Assembly: GCA_016208415.1 (NCBI GenBank)
Contig: JACQYB010000063.1
Coordinates: forward strand, 1-64,000
Reading direction: 5' to 3'
DNA from: Betaproteobacteria bacterium
GTDB lineage: Bacteria > Pseudomonadota > Gammaproteobacteria > Burkholderiales > Rhodocyclaceae
Length of the DNA: 64,000 nucleotides
In this document: positions 1 to 11,101 of the stretch, one piece after another
How positions within the stretch are numbered: position 1 is the stretch's first letter
How the letters are laid out: each line of letters opens with the position of its first letter
Translations under genes and position numbers: made by a program
Notes under the pieces: generated by a model
Seen by the model: only the letters and a program-made list of their open reading frames with translations
The model's database searches: none
Told to the model about the DNA's origin: nothing

Positions 1-75
1 CCCCAACCACCCCGAAATCGGGCCTGCCAAAACAGGTAAAATCGCCCACTTCTTGAACCCCGAAATAGCCCGTTT

Positions 76-447
76 CTACCTCTTCAAACTGGCTCCATTA
101 CGCCGATCATCGGTGGCTCCATTACGGCGGTCAATGACAACCGCGACCGCTTTGACATTGGGCTGCTGTACCGCCGTCCAGATGGCACGAGCGTCATGTA
201 CGTCGCTCTTGTTGCCTCCGACGAAGGGATGCACCGCCTTGGCTGGCATCAGCTTTACCTGGTGACCCATCGCCGAGAGTTTCCTGGCCCAGTGCTGAGA
301 GCCGCCACACGCTTCCATGCCGATCAGGCAGGGCGCCCGGTTAGCAAAGTGTTCCAGGAACTTCTCGCGCTTGAGCTGCAGACTCACGATCTCTCCGGCT
401 TCCTGTTCAATCCAGTGCAGTTGAAACACCCGTTTCGCCGTATCCAC
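76..447 (-). pseudogene. IS110-family transposase, N-terminal fragment
   Basis: The frame encodes the N-terminal RuvC-like part of an IS110-type transposase (DEDD enzyme). It shows the opening VDTAKRVFQLH, the GMEACGGSQHWARKL block, and the KSDVHDARAI segment typical of the family. A complete IS110 transposase is usually over 300 residues. Here the match stops after about 100 residues at VKAVAV and is followed by an unrelated tail containing RRNGA twice. The reading frame is open upstream of the GTG used here, but no ATG is present. The catalytic C-terminal region is absent, so this is a dead remnant. The alien tail coincides with a short direct repeat at 90-129, which suggests another element cut it off. 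Confidence 0.75.
90..129. repeat. Two 16-bp direct repeats at truncated IS110 end
   Basis: TGGCTCCATTACGCCG at 90-105 and TGGCTCCATTACGGCG at 114-129 differ at one base and are 24 bp apart in the same orientation. They sit exactly where the IS110 homology ends. Spaced short direct repeats are typical of IS21-family termini, so this may be a leftover end of such an element. No transposase for it is visible. Confidence 0.4.
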
Positions 448-564
448 GCCAACTACTGTTTTGCTAACCCAAATTTGCCGCCCCCTGACGAACGTCCTTA
501 TTGCTCAATCACATACGCGGCAAGGATTCGGCGAGTGGCACTACACTCGCGTGATTGGTTGGAT

Positions 565-2385
565 TCAGGCGATGAGTTTCCGTGTTCCTGCGGGCAAATG
601 GTCAAGAGCGAGCGCGTCGTAGATTCGGGCCAGATCGGGCTCAGGCTGGGTAGTCTTGCGCACGTGCAGCGTGCGGCCGTCCTTCTGCGTGAATCGGGCG
701 GTGACCCGGCGCTGCACCGAGAGGATGTCGCGCAGTTCGGCCCATGAAAGGTGGATGTCCTTCGCTTTCAGTCGCCTGCGGATGATTTGGACGAACTGAT
801 AGGCCAGTACCGAGATGAACAGATGTCCGTCGCTGCGTTCCTCCTTCGAGTGGAAGATCGGGCGCAGGCCCAGTTCCCCTTTCAAGCTGCGGAACACCGC
901 CTCAAGGTCGGTCAGCCTCACATAGGTTCGCCACAGACGTTCGGCGTCCCAGGTCATCTCGTTGCTGCGCAGGCAATAGACTCCCGGGTCGGTGAGCATC
1001 GTGCCGGCCACCGGCGTCTTCTCCCAGCGGATCGCGGTCACGGTCTTGCCTGCGGCATCGGTCTGCAGGGTCACCGTGTAATGCTGGCCGGCGCCACGGC
1101 TCGCGGCCTTCAGACGGCCGATGCGCTCCTGGATGCGCTCGGCCCGCTTCTCGCCGCGTGGCGTCGCAAGGCCCTGCGCCAGCTTGGCCAGCCCGGCCTC
1201 GAAGCGGCCACAGAAGCGCTCCATGATCCCCGTCTCCTTCAGGGCGCGGCCGGGCGAATGGCAGAAGAGACGCACCTCTTCGCCGTCCTCGGCCACTTCC
1301 CGGACGATCCGGAGGGCATCGCCGCTGGTCGCAGTCAGGGCGATCGCCGATGCGGCATCGAAACGACGCTGCGTTTCGCGACTGACCACCAGATACCGAT
1401 ATCCCTGCGCCTTCAGCCAGGCCAGATTGGCCGCCGTGGCAATGCCGCGATCCATGATCACCAGGGCAGCGGGCGGCGCGCCCAGATCGCGCAGCATGGT
1501 CTCCAGCGTCCGACATTCGACGGCGTTGCCGGCGAAGACCTGCGAGCGCCGGATGAAACCGCTGCCGTCGCATACCAGGCCCAGCGTCAAGAGCGGACAA
1601 TCGCTGCGCTTCTCCTTCGAGCGCCCCCGCGCCGCCTTGGCATTGGCGGCGGCTGCGCCCTCGAAATAGGTGTTGGTCAGATCGTAGAGGGTGACGCTCG
1701 TCTCCAGGCCGAAGAGGGTTTCGATGCTGGAAAACACCCGCTGCTCGATCGTCTCCTTGTGTTTCATCAAAACGTCGGACGCGCGGTACAGCCGCGACAG
1801 CGGCAGGCTCGCCAGATCGACATCGAGCACATCGCCCAATCCGCTCATCGTCGTCAGCCAGCGATGGCTGGCCAACTCCGACCCCGGCGCCGCCATGCGG
1901 GCGACGATCGAGGCGACCATCGCCGTGCGCATCACGCCGTTGATCCCCAAGGTTTCGAGCAGGGGCTCGAATTCGAGCTCGCGCATCGCCGACACGGCGA
2001 CATGCTCGACGCCAATCGATCGGGGTTGGATCAGCGCCAGACTCTCGGGATCGACTTCGGCATAGATCGGCGCCGAGGCCGCAGCGTCGGACGGCGTGGC
2101 CGCCGGGGCGCAGGTTCCGGCGCCGATCAGCCGGGCCACGCAATGCTGCGCCAGGCGCTCGATGCTCTCGGCAACCTTGAGCAGGGACTCCTGCCCGGCG
2201 AGCAGTTGCTCAATGCGCGCGCACAACTGCGGCCAGCGCTCCTTGGCCAGCGTGAAATGCCGCCCGAGGTTGAGCAGGGTGACCTGGCGAACCTTGCCGC
2301 CGACGCGCCGACTCTCGACCAGCCGGTGCGTCGTGTAGGTCTCGCCCGAGGCGCTGTTGCGCGTCTGGGTCGTGCGGATAAACAT
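565..2385 (-). mobile_element. IS1634-family transposase, full length
   Basis: The 606-residue protein is a DDE transposase of the IS1634 type (IS4-like superfamily). It opens MFIRTTQTRNSASGETYTTHRLVES, a beginning that I recognise from this family. The RNase-H-like catalytic region includes TLYDLTNTYFEG (first Asp) and ALVIMDRGIATAANL (second Asp). The last part, with the YVRLTDLEAVFRSLKGELGLRPIFH block, holds the conserved Y-R-E-type segment. Length and frame are intact, so the enzyme could be active. The sequence TGGCACTACA occurs on both sides of the gene, at 536-545 and 2457-2466, in direct orientation. Clear terminal inverted repeats were not identified. The element lies between the IS110 fragment and the broken RTX gene, so this is an insertion hot spot. 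Confidence 0.88.
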
Positions 2386-2400
2386 GCGCAGGAGCGTAGC

Positions 2401-2434
2401 GCAAAATCAAGGGGGACGCAAAATCAAGGGGGAC
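2401..2434. repeat. Perfect 17-bp tandem duplication
   Basis: GCAAAATCAAGGGGGAC occurs twice back to back (2401-2417 and 2418-2434), just upstream of the IS1634 transposase start. Multiple short repeats of this type are found at the ends of IS21-like elements. That origin is only a suggestion, because no istA or istB gene is present. Confidence 0.6.
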
Positions 2435-2504
2435 AACCGGTGACACTAAACTATTATGGCACTACAAATCACTCTTGAAACCGACCGCCAACAAATTCAA
2501 AGAG

Positions 2505-3685
2505 TTACGATTTGAAATCGCCGAAATATGATGTTGGGTTGCACACTTGGGCTAGGGCGCCGCTGAAATCCGTGATGACATCGCCGCCGTCGGCGCTGGC
2601 CTGGTACATGAGCAGGTCGGCCCCGCCCCCCGTGTAGATGATGTCCGCGCCCGCCTGGCCATAAATCCAGTCATTGCCCTCGCCGGCCAGGATGGTGTCG
2701 GCCCCCGGGCCGGCCAGGATGATGTCGTTGCCCGGATCGGCGACCAGGTAGTCGTTGCCGCTCTCGCCGGCGAACAGATCGCCGTACAGGACGTCATTGC
2801 CCACGCCGGAATAGAGCTGGTCGCTGCCGTTGCCGCCGAACATCCAGTCGTTGCCGTTGTTGGCGAGGGGATCCTGGTCGTCCAGGTAGTCGTCGCCGGC
2901 GCCTCCGACGAAGATGTCGTTGCCGAAGCCGCCGTACAGCCGGTCGTTGCCGGTCTCGCCGTCGATGTCGCCGATGAGCACGTCGTTTCCGGCTTCTCCA
3001 TAGCCCGAGTCGTCGCCGTTGCCGCCGAAGAACCATTCTCGCCGTGACCGACATCGGCGAGGTCGCCGCCGAGCATGGCGTCATTGCCTTCGCCACCCCA
3101 CAATGTGTCATTGCCCGACTCGCCGCCGATGTCACCCACCAGGACGTCATTGCCTGCAAGGCCGTAGATGCTGTCGTTACCTGTGCCTCCCCAGAGGTAA
3201 TCGGCGCTGCCAGCGTCGCCCGCTTCGTCACCGTACAGGTAGTCATTGCCGTCATTGCCGTAAATCCAGTCGCCACCCGTGCCGCCTTTCAAGACGTCGT
3301 CGCCGGCAAAGCCAAGCAGCATGTCATCGCCGCTGTAGCCCAGCAACCGGTCGTTGAGCCCGGAGCCGTAGATCGTGTCCGGTCCAGCCAGCACAGTGGC
3401 TTGAGCGGCCTGTACGTTGCCGACTCTCAAGTAGTTGTTGAAGGTGGTCACATTGGCGTTGGCGCCGGATGCGCTCCACCAAAGGACACCACCTTCCCAG
3501 AAGTTCGAGCCCGTAAGCGTGCCGTAAACGTTGCCGACACTGTCGTAGGTGAAGCTGCCGTAGTAGTCTTGGATCCCGTAGCCGTCGCTAAGCCGGATCG
3601 TGGATGCGTTGTAGGAAACGGGATTGCCGTACCTAACTGATGACGACTCCATGTTGCCCGACTGGTAGAAGCTAACGATGGTCAT
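2505..3685 (-). pseudogene. RTX calcium-binding repeat protein, frameshifted and truncated
   Basis: The start ATG at 3685 has AGGAGA five bases upstream. The first ~95 residues are a Ser/Tyr/Gly-rich segment (MTIVSFYQSG). They are followed by many GGxGxDxhx nonapeptides such as GGTGNDSIYG and GGEGNDAMLG, which form calcium-binding beta-rolls in proteins secreted by type I systems. Near 3030 the frame breaks after GHGENG. The repeats then resume in another frame (FFGGNGDDSGYG, VLIGDIDG), consistent with one missing base. The second part ends with GGDVITDFSG, the usual start of an RTX C-terminal secretion domain, but then runs into unrelated residues and a stop. So it has both a frameshift and a lost C-terminus. 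No type I secretion genes are nearby. Confidence 0.8.
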
Positions 3686-3869
3686 CCAAGTCTCCTGTGT
3701 TGCGATCGTGTGTTTGTTGGAAAGCGGCGCCGGCGCACCCTTCGGGTTGGCGATGTTCACACCCAATTCATGCGGGATCGTCGATATCCCGATGGGGCGT
3801 TATATGCGGTATGTTTGGCGCCGCGAGCAGGATGCGCGTGATCACCTCGTTACGCGGCAGAGGACCCCC

Positions 3870-4766
3870 TCACCCCCGCGGATGATGCCGCGCATGCAGC
3901 TCCTTCAGCCGCTGGCGCGCCACGTGGGTGTAGATCTGGGTGGTGGAGATGTCGGCGTGGCCCAGCAGCAGTTGCACCACGCGCAGGTCGGCGCCGTGGT
4001 TGAGGAGGTGGGTGGCGAAGGCGTGGCGCAGGGTGTGGGGGGAGACGCGGGCGGGGTCGATGCCGGCCTGCAGGGCCAGGCGCTTGATCAGCTTCCAGGC
4101 GCCACCGCGGGTCAGGCCGGTGCCGCGGGCGGTGACGAACATGGTGTCGCTGGCGCGTCCGGCCAGCAAGGCCGGCCGGCCTTCGGCCAGGTGGCGGCGC
4201 AGCCAGTCCATGGCCTCCTCGCCCAGGGGCACCAGCCGCTCCTTGGCGCCCTTGCCCATCACCCGCACCACGCCCATGTCGAAGCTCACTTCGAACAGGC
4301 GCAGGCCCACCAGTTCGGAAACGCGCAGGCCGGTGGCGTAGAGGGTTTCCAGCAGCGCGCGGTCGCGCAGGCCCAGGGGGGTGTCGGTGTCGGGGGCGGC
4401 CAGCAGGGCCTCGACCTGGGTTTCGCTCAGCGTCCGGGGAAAGCGCTGCGGCGGCGGGGGCGGCACGAGGCGGCGGGTGGGGTCGTCGGGCCGGGCGCCC
4501 GTGAGCACCAGCCGGCCGTAGAAGCGGCGCAGCACGGAAAGGAGCCGGCGCTGGCTGGCCGGCTTGGCTCGGGTGGAGAACGGGCCGAGGTAGCTGGCCA
4601 GGTCCGCTTCCCCGGCGCCGGGCAGGTTTCCGCCGCGGGTGGCGAGCCACGCGGCCAGCGCCGCCAGGTCGCTGCGATAGGCGGACAGGGTGTTGCGCGA
4701 CAGCCCATCCTCCAGCCACAGGGCGTCGGCGAAGGCGTCGATGGCGGCGCCATCGGCTTCGCTCAT
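3870..4766 (-). CDS. xerD: Tyrosine site-specific recombinase XerD
   Basis: The 298-residue protein matches XerD, which works with XerC at dif to resolve chromosome dimers. The N-terminal SAM-like DNA-binding domain (residues ~5-95, with LSRNTLSAYRSDL) is followed by the catalytic domain. Its residues are visible: Arg in YATGLRVSELVGL, Lys in MGKGAKERLVPL, HxxR in SPHTLRHAFATHLL, His in LLGHADIS and the nucleophile Tyr in TTQIYTHV. The start at 4766 (MSEADG) gives normal XerD length. The frame remains open far upstream, but that extension is low-complexity sequence. It is the last gene of the minus-strand group and is separated from ogt by a GC-rich repeat tract. Confidence 0.93.
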   Translation of the reverse strand: MSEADGAAIDAFADALWLEDGLSRNTLSAYRSDLAALAAWLATRGGNLPGAGEADLASYLGPFSTRAKPASQRRLLSVLRRFYGRLVLTGARPDDPTRRLVPPPPPQRFPRTLSETQVEALLAAPDTDTPLGLRDRALLETLYATGLRVSELVGLRLFEVSFDMGVVRVMGKGAKERLVPLGEEAMDWLRRHLAEGRPALLAGRASDTMFVTARGTGLTRGGAWKLIKRLALQAGIDPARVSPHTLRHAFATHLLNHGADLRVVQLLLGHADISTTQIYTHVARQRLKELHARHHPRG

Positions 4767-4798
4767 CGTCGCTCCCTGGGCGCCGGCGGTCATGCCGG

Positions 4799-4935
4799 CG
4801 GGGGCGCGGCCGGCACCGCGGCCGACACTGCGCCCGGCACCGCGCCCGGCACCCCCCCCGGCACCGCGGCCGGCCCCGCGGCCGGCACCGCGGCCGGCAC
4901 AGCGGCAGGCACCGCGGCCGGCGGCGGCGCGGCGC
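4799..4935. repeat. Degenerate GGCACCGCGGCC tandem repeat tract
   Basis: The gap between xerD and ogt is an imperfect tandem array of 10-12 bp units (cggcaccgcggc and variants). It shows runs such as CCCGGCACCGCG and GCCGGCACAGCG. It is open in several frames and so creates long spurious Gly/Arg-rich ORFs. It is probably a slippage-prone microsatellite. No promoter or hairpin-plus-T terminator is seen in it. Confidence 0.6.
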
Positions 4936-4948
4936 CCGGGACCCGGCG

Positions 4949-5404
4949 TTAATGGGCCAGCAGCCAGTGCTTGATGTCGAGCAGCGGCCCTTCCCGGCTG
5001 TGGGCGAAGCCGCCCGTCCCGCCCGCCGCCACCACCCGGTGGCAGGGCACCACCACCGGGTAGGGATTGGCGCCGCAGGCCTGGCCCACGGCGCGGGGGG
5101 CGCTGTCGAGCGCCCGGGCGAGTTCGCCATAGCTGCGGGTGGCACCGCGCGGGATGGCGAGGACCTGACCCCAGACGCGGTTCTGGAAGGCGGTGCCGGC
5201 GGCGGCCAGGGGCAGGTCGAAGGCGAAATCCGGATCGGCGAGCCAGGCGCGCAACTGGCTTGCCGCCTCGGCGGCCAGGGGCGTGGTGGCGGGCATCTCC
5301 GGCTGCGGGGGCAGGAAGCGGATCTCCGTGATGTGGCTGCCCGTGCAGCGCACACCCAGGGCGAACCCCGGCGCGGCGACGACGGCCTGGCAATCCTCGG
5401 TCAT
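4949..5404 (-). CDS. ogt: Methylated-DNA--[protein]-cysteine S-methyltransferase
   Basis: The 151-residue protein removes methyl groups from O6-methylguanine by transfer to its own cysteine. The active-site motif NPYPVVVPCHRVVAAGG contains the acceptor Cys in PCHRV. Upstream is the winged-helix segment (FQNRVWGQVLAIPRGATRSYGELA) that binds DNA. The N-terminal domain is short, as in Ogt-type enzymes without an Ada regulatory part. The start ATG at 5404 overlaps the stop of the DUF1850 gene by four bases (ATGA), so the two are probably translationally coupled. Confidence 0.92.
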   Translation of the reverse strand: MTEDCQAVVAAPGFALGVRCTGSHITEIRFLPPQPEMPATTPLAAEAASQLRAWLADPDFAFDLPLAAAGTAFQNRVWGQVLAIPRGATRSYGELARALDSAPRAVGQACGANPYPVVVPCHRVVAAGGTGGFAHSREGPLLDIKHWLLAH

Positions 5405-5775
5405 GGGCAGGGGAACAGTTCGACCACCGCGGTATTGTCGAGGCCGGGCAGGTGTTGGGCAAGGGTGGCGCAGCGACCCTGGACGCACAGGAGATGAGGC
5501 GGCACGTGGGGGCTGTGGGCGAGCCGCAGCCGCGGCTGGGCGGGCACGGCGGGGCGGTAGTGCCAGACGCCGGCTTCGAGGCGGGCGCCGGACGGCGGCT
5601 CCATGCCGGCCCCCGAGCCGTGCACCCGCGCTTCGCGCAGCACCAGGCGGTGGCCTTCGACGGCCCAGTCCTCCTCCCATGCGGTCTTTTCCACCGAATG
5701 GGTCCACGCCAGGGTGAAGCTGCTCGTGGCCAGCGAGGCGGACAGCAGGCCGGCGGCCAGGCACAGGCCGCTCAC
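5401..5775 (-). CDS. DUF1850 protein, partner of TRAP-TAXI transporter
   Basis: This is a small exported protein of the DUF1850 family. Family members usually sit beside fused TRAP permeases, as here, but have no proven function. A hydrophobic N-terminus (LCLAAGLLSASLA) is followed by FTLAWTHSVEKTAWEEDW, the characteristic W-x-HSVEK signature, and by RARVHGSGAGMEPP-like residues (LREARVHGSGAGMEP). I chose the GTG at 5775 because AGGGAG lies about eight bases upstream and it places the hydrophobic segment first. The frame is open further upstream into the permease gene. Its stop overlaps the ogt start. Confidence 0.82.
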   Translation of the reverse strand: MSGLCLAAGLLSASLATSSFTLAWTHSVEKTAWEEDWAVEGHRLVLREARVHGSGAGMEPPSGARLEAGVWHYRPAVPAQPRLRLAHSPHVPPHLLCVQGRCATLAQHLPGLDNTAVVELFPCP

Positions 5776-5842
5776 GGGAAGCGCTCCCTGCGCTGCGTGC
5801 GCGGCCGGCCGCGGCCGCGGTTCACGCCGCCCGGGCGCCGGC

Positions 5843-7882
<2,040 letters not shown>

Positions 7883-7954
7883 GGATCGCGCCGCGGGGCG
7901 GGAGGGGGCCAGCCCGGACGTTGCACTGCCGACCGCGGCCCGCCCCGGCGCCCG

Positions 7955-8938
7955 CTACCGGATCAGCCCTGCTTCACGGTAATAGCGCTCGGCCCCGGGA
8001 TGCAGCGGCAGCGGCATGCCGCGCACGGCGTTTTCGCGCCGGATGGCCTTGGCGGCGGCGTGGGCGGCGGTGAGCTGGTCCAGGTTCTCGAACAGCCCCT
8101 TGGCCATCAGATAGGCGGTGTCGGCGGCCACGCACTCGTGGGTGGCGAGGAAGTTGGCGATGGATGCCGTGGGAACGTCCGCGCCCTGGCCTTCGTAGGT
8201 ATTGGCCGGAATGGCGGCCGCCTGGTAGGCGGGATCACCCACCCTGGCCACCACTTCCGGCGGGATCGCCACGACGTTGATCTTCACCGCCGTGGCGAGG
8301 TCGCGGATGGAAGCCACGCCCAGGCCCGCGGACTGGAGCGTGACGTCGAGCTGGCGGTTCTTCATGAGTTCCACCGACTCGCCGAAGGGCAGGTATTCCA
8401 CCTTGGAGAAGTCGGCATAGGACAGCCCCGCCGCCTTGAGGATGGCCCGCGCGTTGAGTTCCGTGCCCGACTTGGGTGCGCCCACGGAGATGCGCTTGCC
8501 CTTGAGGTCCGCCAGCGACCTGATGCCCGACTCGGCGCTGGCCACGATCTGCAGGTAGTTGGGGTAGATGGCGGCCAGGCCGCGCAGCCTGTTCAGCGGC
8601 GCCTTGAAGCCGGACTCGGCATCGCCCTTCCAGGCATCGGACAGGGAATCGCCCAGGGTGAAGGCCACCTCGCCGCGCCCGGTCTGCAACAGGTTGAGGT
8701 TTTCCACCGAGGCCTTGGTGGCCTGTACCGAGGTCTTCGCGCCCGGGATCACACGGCCATAGACCTGCGACAAGGCCACGCCCAGCGGGTAATACACGCC
8801 GCTGGTGCCGCCGGTCAGCACGTTGATGAACTGCTGCGCCGACGCCACCGTCGTGGCGAGCATGCCGGCGAGCAGGGCGGCGGCCAGGGCCAGGATGTGA
8901 AGCCAGCGTCGCGTGCGGCCCGCATGGATGTAGGGCAT
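7955..8938 (-). CDS. TAXI-family TRAP transporter solute-binding protein
   Basis: The 327-residue periplasmic binding protein delivers substrate to the adjacent TRAP permease. An Arg-rich N-terminus and hydrophobic core (HILALAAALLAGMLATTVASA) form a Sec signal peptide. The mature start QQFINVLTGGTSGVYYPLG is the TAXI family hallmark. Later conserved parts include VAFTLGDSLSDAW, LADLKGKRISVGAPKSGTELNA and a C-terminal segment ending near HPGAERYYREAGLI. The ATG at 8938 has AGGAGG a few bases upstream. It is the first gene of the transporter group. A large inverted repeat lies in its upstream region (8965-9064). Confidence 0.93.
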   Translation of the reverse strand: MPYIHAGRTRRWLHILALAAALLAGMLATTVASAQQFINVLTGGTSGVYYPLGVALSQVYGRVIPGAKTSVQATKASVENLNLLQTGRGEVAFTLGDSLSDAWKGDAESGFKAPLNRLRGLAAIYPNYLQIVASAESGIRSLADLKGKRISVGAPKSGTELNARAILKAAGLSYADFSKVEYLPFGESVELMKNRQLDVTLQSAGLGVASIRDLATAVKINVVAIPPEVVARVGDPAYQAAAIPANTYEGQGADVPTASIANFLATHECVAADTAYLMAKGLFENLDQLTAAHAAAKAIRRENAVRGMPLPLHPGAERYYREAGLIR

Positions 8939-8964
8939 GGTGACTCCTCCTGTCGTCGTGTAAA

Positions 8965-9064
8965 TCCGATTCGCATTGGAACCGATACTTTGTCGACTGC
9001 GCCTTGCCGTGCTACAGCACTGTCTGCGGCTTGTCTTCGCGTCTCGTTTCCAATGCGAATCGGA
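8965..9064. repeat. 17-bp perfect inverted repeat enclosing 66 bp
   Basis: TCCGATTCGCATTGGAA at 8965-8981 is the exact reverse complement of 9048-9064. The element is 100 bp in total and fills most of the gap between the chalcone-isomerase-like gene and the TAXI gene. The arms are AT-richer than the surroundings. It could be a pair of regulator sites, a stem that attenuates read-through, or a small mobile palindromic element. Confidence 0.7.
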
Positions 9065-9083
9065 ATGAGACCGCCGCCGGACA

Positions 9084-9656
9084 TCACTCCTTGCCCAGCA
9101 GTGCCGCCTTGAGGTCGTCCTGGACCGGCTTGTCGCCCAGCCACACCTTGAGCAGGGCGCGGTAGAAGTCCTCGCCGGGAATGTCGCGGCCGCGCTGCTG
9201 GCCGCCCACCATCACGCGGGTGCCCTTGCCGGGCAGGTAATCCAGCAGCACGGTGGTGCCGCTCTTGGCCTCGCCCACCTCCAGCATGGCGTTGGCGAAT
9301 TCCGCCAAGCGTAGCTTGATGGCTTCCAGTTCAGCCGGCGCGGTGTTCTTCACGACACCCTCGTGGAGGGCGTCGACGAGTTGCCTGGCGGTGATGTCGC
9401 GCACCATCACGATGCGCACGCGCTTGCCGCCCTTCTGCTGCAGCACGGCGTCGGCATTGCCCTGGCGTTCGGCCAGGTACAGGCCCATGGCATAGACCTT
9501 GACCAGGAAGCGGCTGCGCACGCCGGCCCCGTTGAGGGTGAGGTCGGCATCGCCGACACGCGCGGACTCTTCAAACTTGACGCCGGCGATTTCTGGGCCG
9601 GGGGCCGCCAGGGCAAGGCCCGGCAGCATGAGCAGGGCGAACAGCAGGGATTTCAT
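9084..9656 (-). CDS. Chalcone-isomerase-like periplasmic protein
   Basis: The 190-residue protein belongs to the bacterial chalcone isomerase-like family. Its members share the plant fold but are usually non-catalytic or of unknown role. A clear signal peptide (MKSLLFALLMLPGLALA, cut before APGPE) indicates export. The mature part shows the family pattern: AGVKFEESARVGDADLTLNGAGVRSR, then FLVKVYAMGLYL, the VMVRDITARQLVDAL helix and a C-terminal FYRALLKVWLGDKP. The ATG at 9656 has GGAGAGAG upstream. The next gene downstream on this strand is TAXI, across the inverted repeat, so co-transcription is uncertain. Confidence 0.85.
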   Translation of the reverse strand: MKSLLFALLMLPGLALAAPGPEIAGVKFEESARVGDADLTLNGAGVRSRFLVKVYAMGLYLAERQGNADAVLQQKGGKRVRIVMVRDITARQLVDALHEGVVKNTAPAELEAIKLRLAEFANAMLEVGEAKSGTTVLLDYLPGKGTRVMVGGQQRGRDIPGEDFYRALLKVWLGDKPVQDDLKAALLGKE

Positions 9657-9840
9657 GGGCTCTCTCCGTGATTGCGTTCTGGCTCTTTGTATGTGTCGGC
9701 GCGCCGCGCCGCCCCCGCCGCGCGCCTTCGATTGCCATGCTAACGCCTGGCGGCGAGCAGGGGAAGATGTGATACGTGTTTGCCGTGTTCCGGCGGCGCG
9801 CCTGTAGCTCGTGAAGGATGGGGCGAAAGGAGCGAGGGGG

Positions 9841-9902
9841 TGTGGGAGCGGGCTTGCGCGCGATATCAGCGGCCGCAATCGCGGGCAAGCCCGCTCCCAC
9901 AG
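9841..9902. repeat. REP-type palindrome, copy 1
   Basis: GTGGGAGCGGGCTTG at the left and its complement at the right (GCAAGCCCGCTCCCAC) form a 62-bp imperfect hairpin. The centre differs between the arms. It is close in sequence to the palindrome at 18729-18792 and to a REP type widespread in proteobacteria. It lies between the chalcone-isomerase-like gene and the end of proA. There it could act as a weak terminator or mRNA stabiliser. Confidence 0.75.
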
Positions 9903-9924
9903 GAATCAACTGACCGGTGGCCCG

Positions 9925-11101
9925 TCACCGCCGCACCTCGCCGTTGCCCAGCACGATCCACTTCAGGCTGGTGAGGCCTTCCAGCCCCACCGGGCCGCGG
10001 GCGTGGAACTTGTCGGTGGAGATGCCGATCTCGGCGCCCAGGCCGTACTCGAAGCCGTCGGCGAAGCGGGTGGAGGCGTTGACCATCACCGAGCTGGAAT
10101 CCACCTCGCGCAGGAAGCGCAGCGCCCGGGTGTAGTTCTCGGTGACGATGGCCTCGGTGTGGGCCGACGACCAGGTGTTGATGTGGTCGATGGCCTCGTC
10201 CAGCCCCGCCACCACCTTCACGGCGAGGATGGGGGCCAGGTATTCGGCGGCCCAGTCCTCGTCGGTGGCTTCGCGCAGGCGCGCCGGATCGATGCCGGCG
10301 CCGCGCAGCAGGGCCAGCGATTCCGGGCAGGCGCGCAGTTCCACGCCCTTGCCGGCCAGCATGGCGCCCAGGCGCGGCAGCAGCGCTTGCGCCACGCCGC
10401 GGGCCACCAGCAGCGACTCGGCGGTGTTGCAGGTGCCGTAGCGCTGGGTCTTGGCGTTGTCCACGATGGCCAGGGCCTTGTCCGGGTCGGCGTCGTCATC
10501 CACATAGACGTGGCAGTTGCCGTCCAGGTGCTTGATCACCGGCACCCGCGCCTCGCGCGAGATGCGCTCGATCAGCCCCTTGCCCCCGCGCGGCACGATC
10601 ACGTCCACGAACTCCGGCATGGCCACGAGATGGCCCACGGCGGCGCGGTCGGTGGTATCCACCACCTGCACGGCGGTCTCCGGCAGCCCGGCGGCGCGCA
10701 GTCCCTCCTGCACGCAGGCCGCCAGCGCGCGGTTGCTGCGGATGGCCTCGGAGCCGCCGCGCAGGATGGCGGCATTGCCCGACTTGAGGCACAGGCCCGC
10801 CGCGTCCGCCGTGACGTTGGGGCGCGACTCGAAGATGATGCCCACCACGCCCAGCGGCACGCGCATGCGGCCCACCTGGATGCCCGAAGGGCGGCGCTTC
10901 AGGTCGTCGATCTCGCCCACCGGGTCGGGCAGTTGCGCAATCTGCTCCAGCCCCTCGGCCATGGCGGCGATGGTCTTCGGCGTCAGGGTGAGGCGATCCA
11001 CCATCGCCGCATCCAGGCCCGCGGCGCGGGCGGCGGCCACGTCCTCGGCATTGGCTGCGACGGCGCATGGTGTCGAGGATGTCGAGGTTTTCGGTGTTCA
11101 T
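9925..11101 (-). pseudogene. proA: Gamma-glutamyl phosphate reductase with broken N-terminus
   Basis: ProA reduces gamma-glutamyl phosphate to the semialdehyde in proline synthesis. About 370 residues from [15 protein letters not shown] to the C-terminus are intact. They include [18 protein letters not shown], the catalytic-Cys segment [13 protein letters not shown] and [17 protein letters not shown]. The natural start is the ATG at 11101, because it overlaps the holA stop as ATGA. It reads [12 protein letters not shown] and then leaves frame. The ProA frame resumes at 11055 (ANAED), one base out of register. Only about 15 codons separate these two points, where ProA normally has about 45. 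So roughly 90-100 bp are missing. Without reinitiation the product would be non-functional. Another proA copy could exist elsewhere. Confidence 0.85.

Noticed and set aside
536-2466. TGGCACTACA on both sides of IS1634 as terminal inverted repeats
   Set aside because: The two copies are in direct, not inverted, orientation. They may be a target duplication or chance, so no IS boundary was set from them.
4799-4946. Array of short GC-rich repeats resembling a CRISPR
   Set aside because: Units are 10-12 bp and contiguous, with no unique spacers and no cas genes. It is a microsatellite.
3870-5462. One fused 530-residue protein of xerD plus upstream sequence
   Set aside because: The upstream half is repeat tract and antisense-type Pro/Arg/Gly sequence. 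XerD alone has normal length from 4766.
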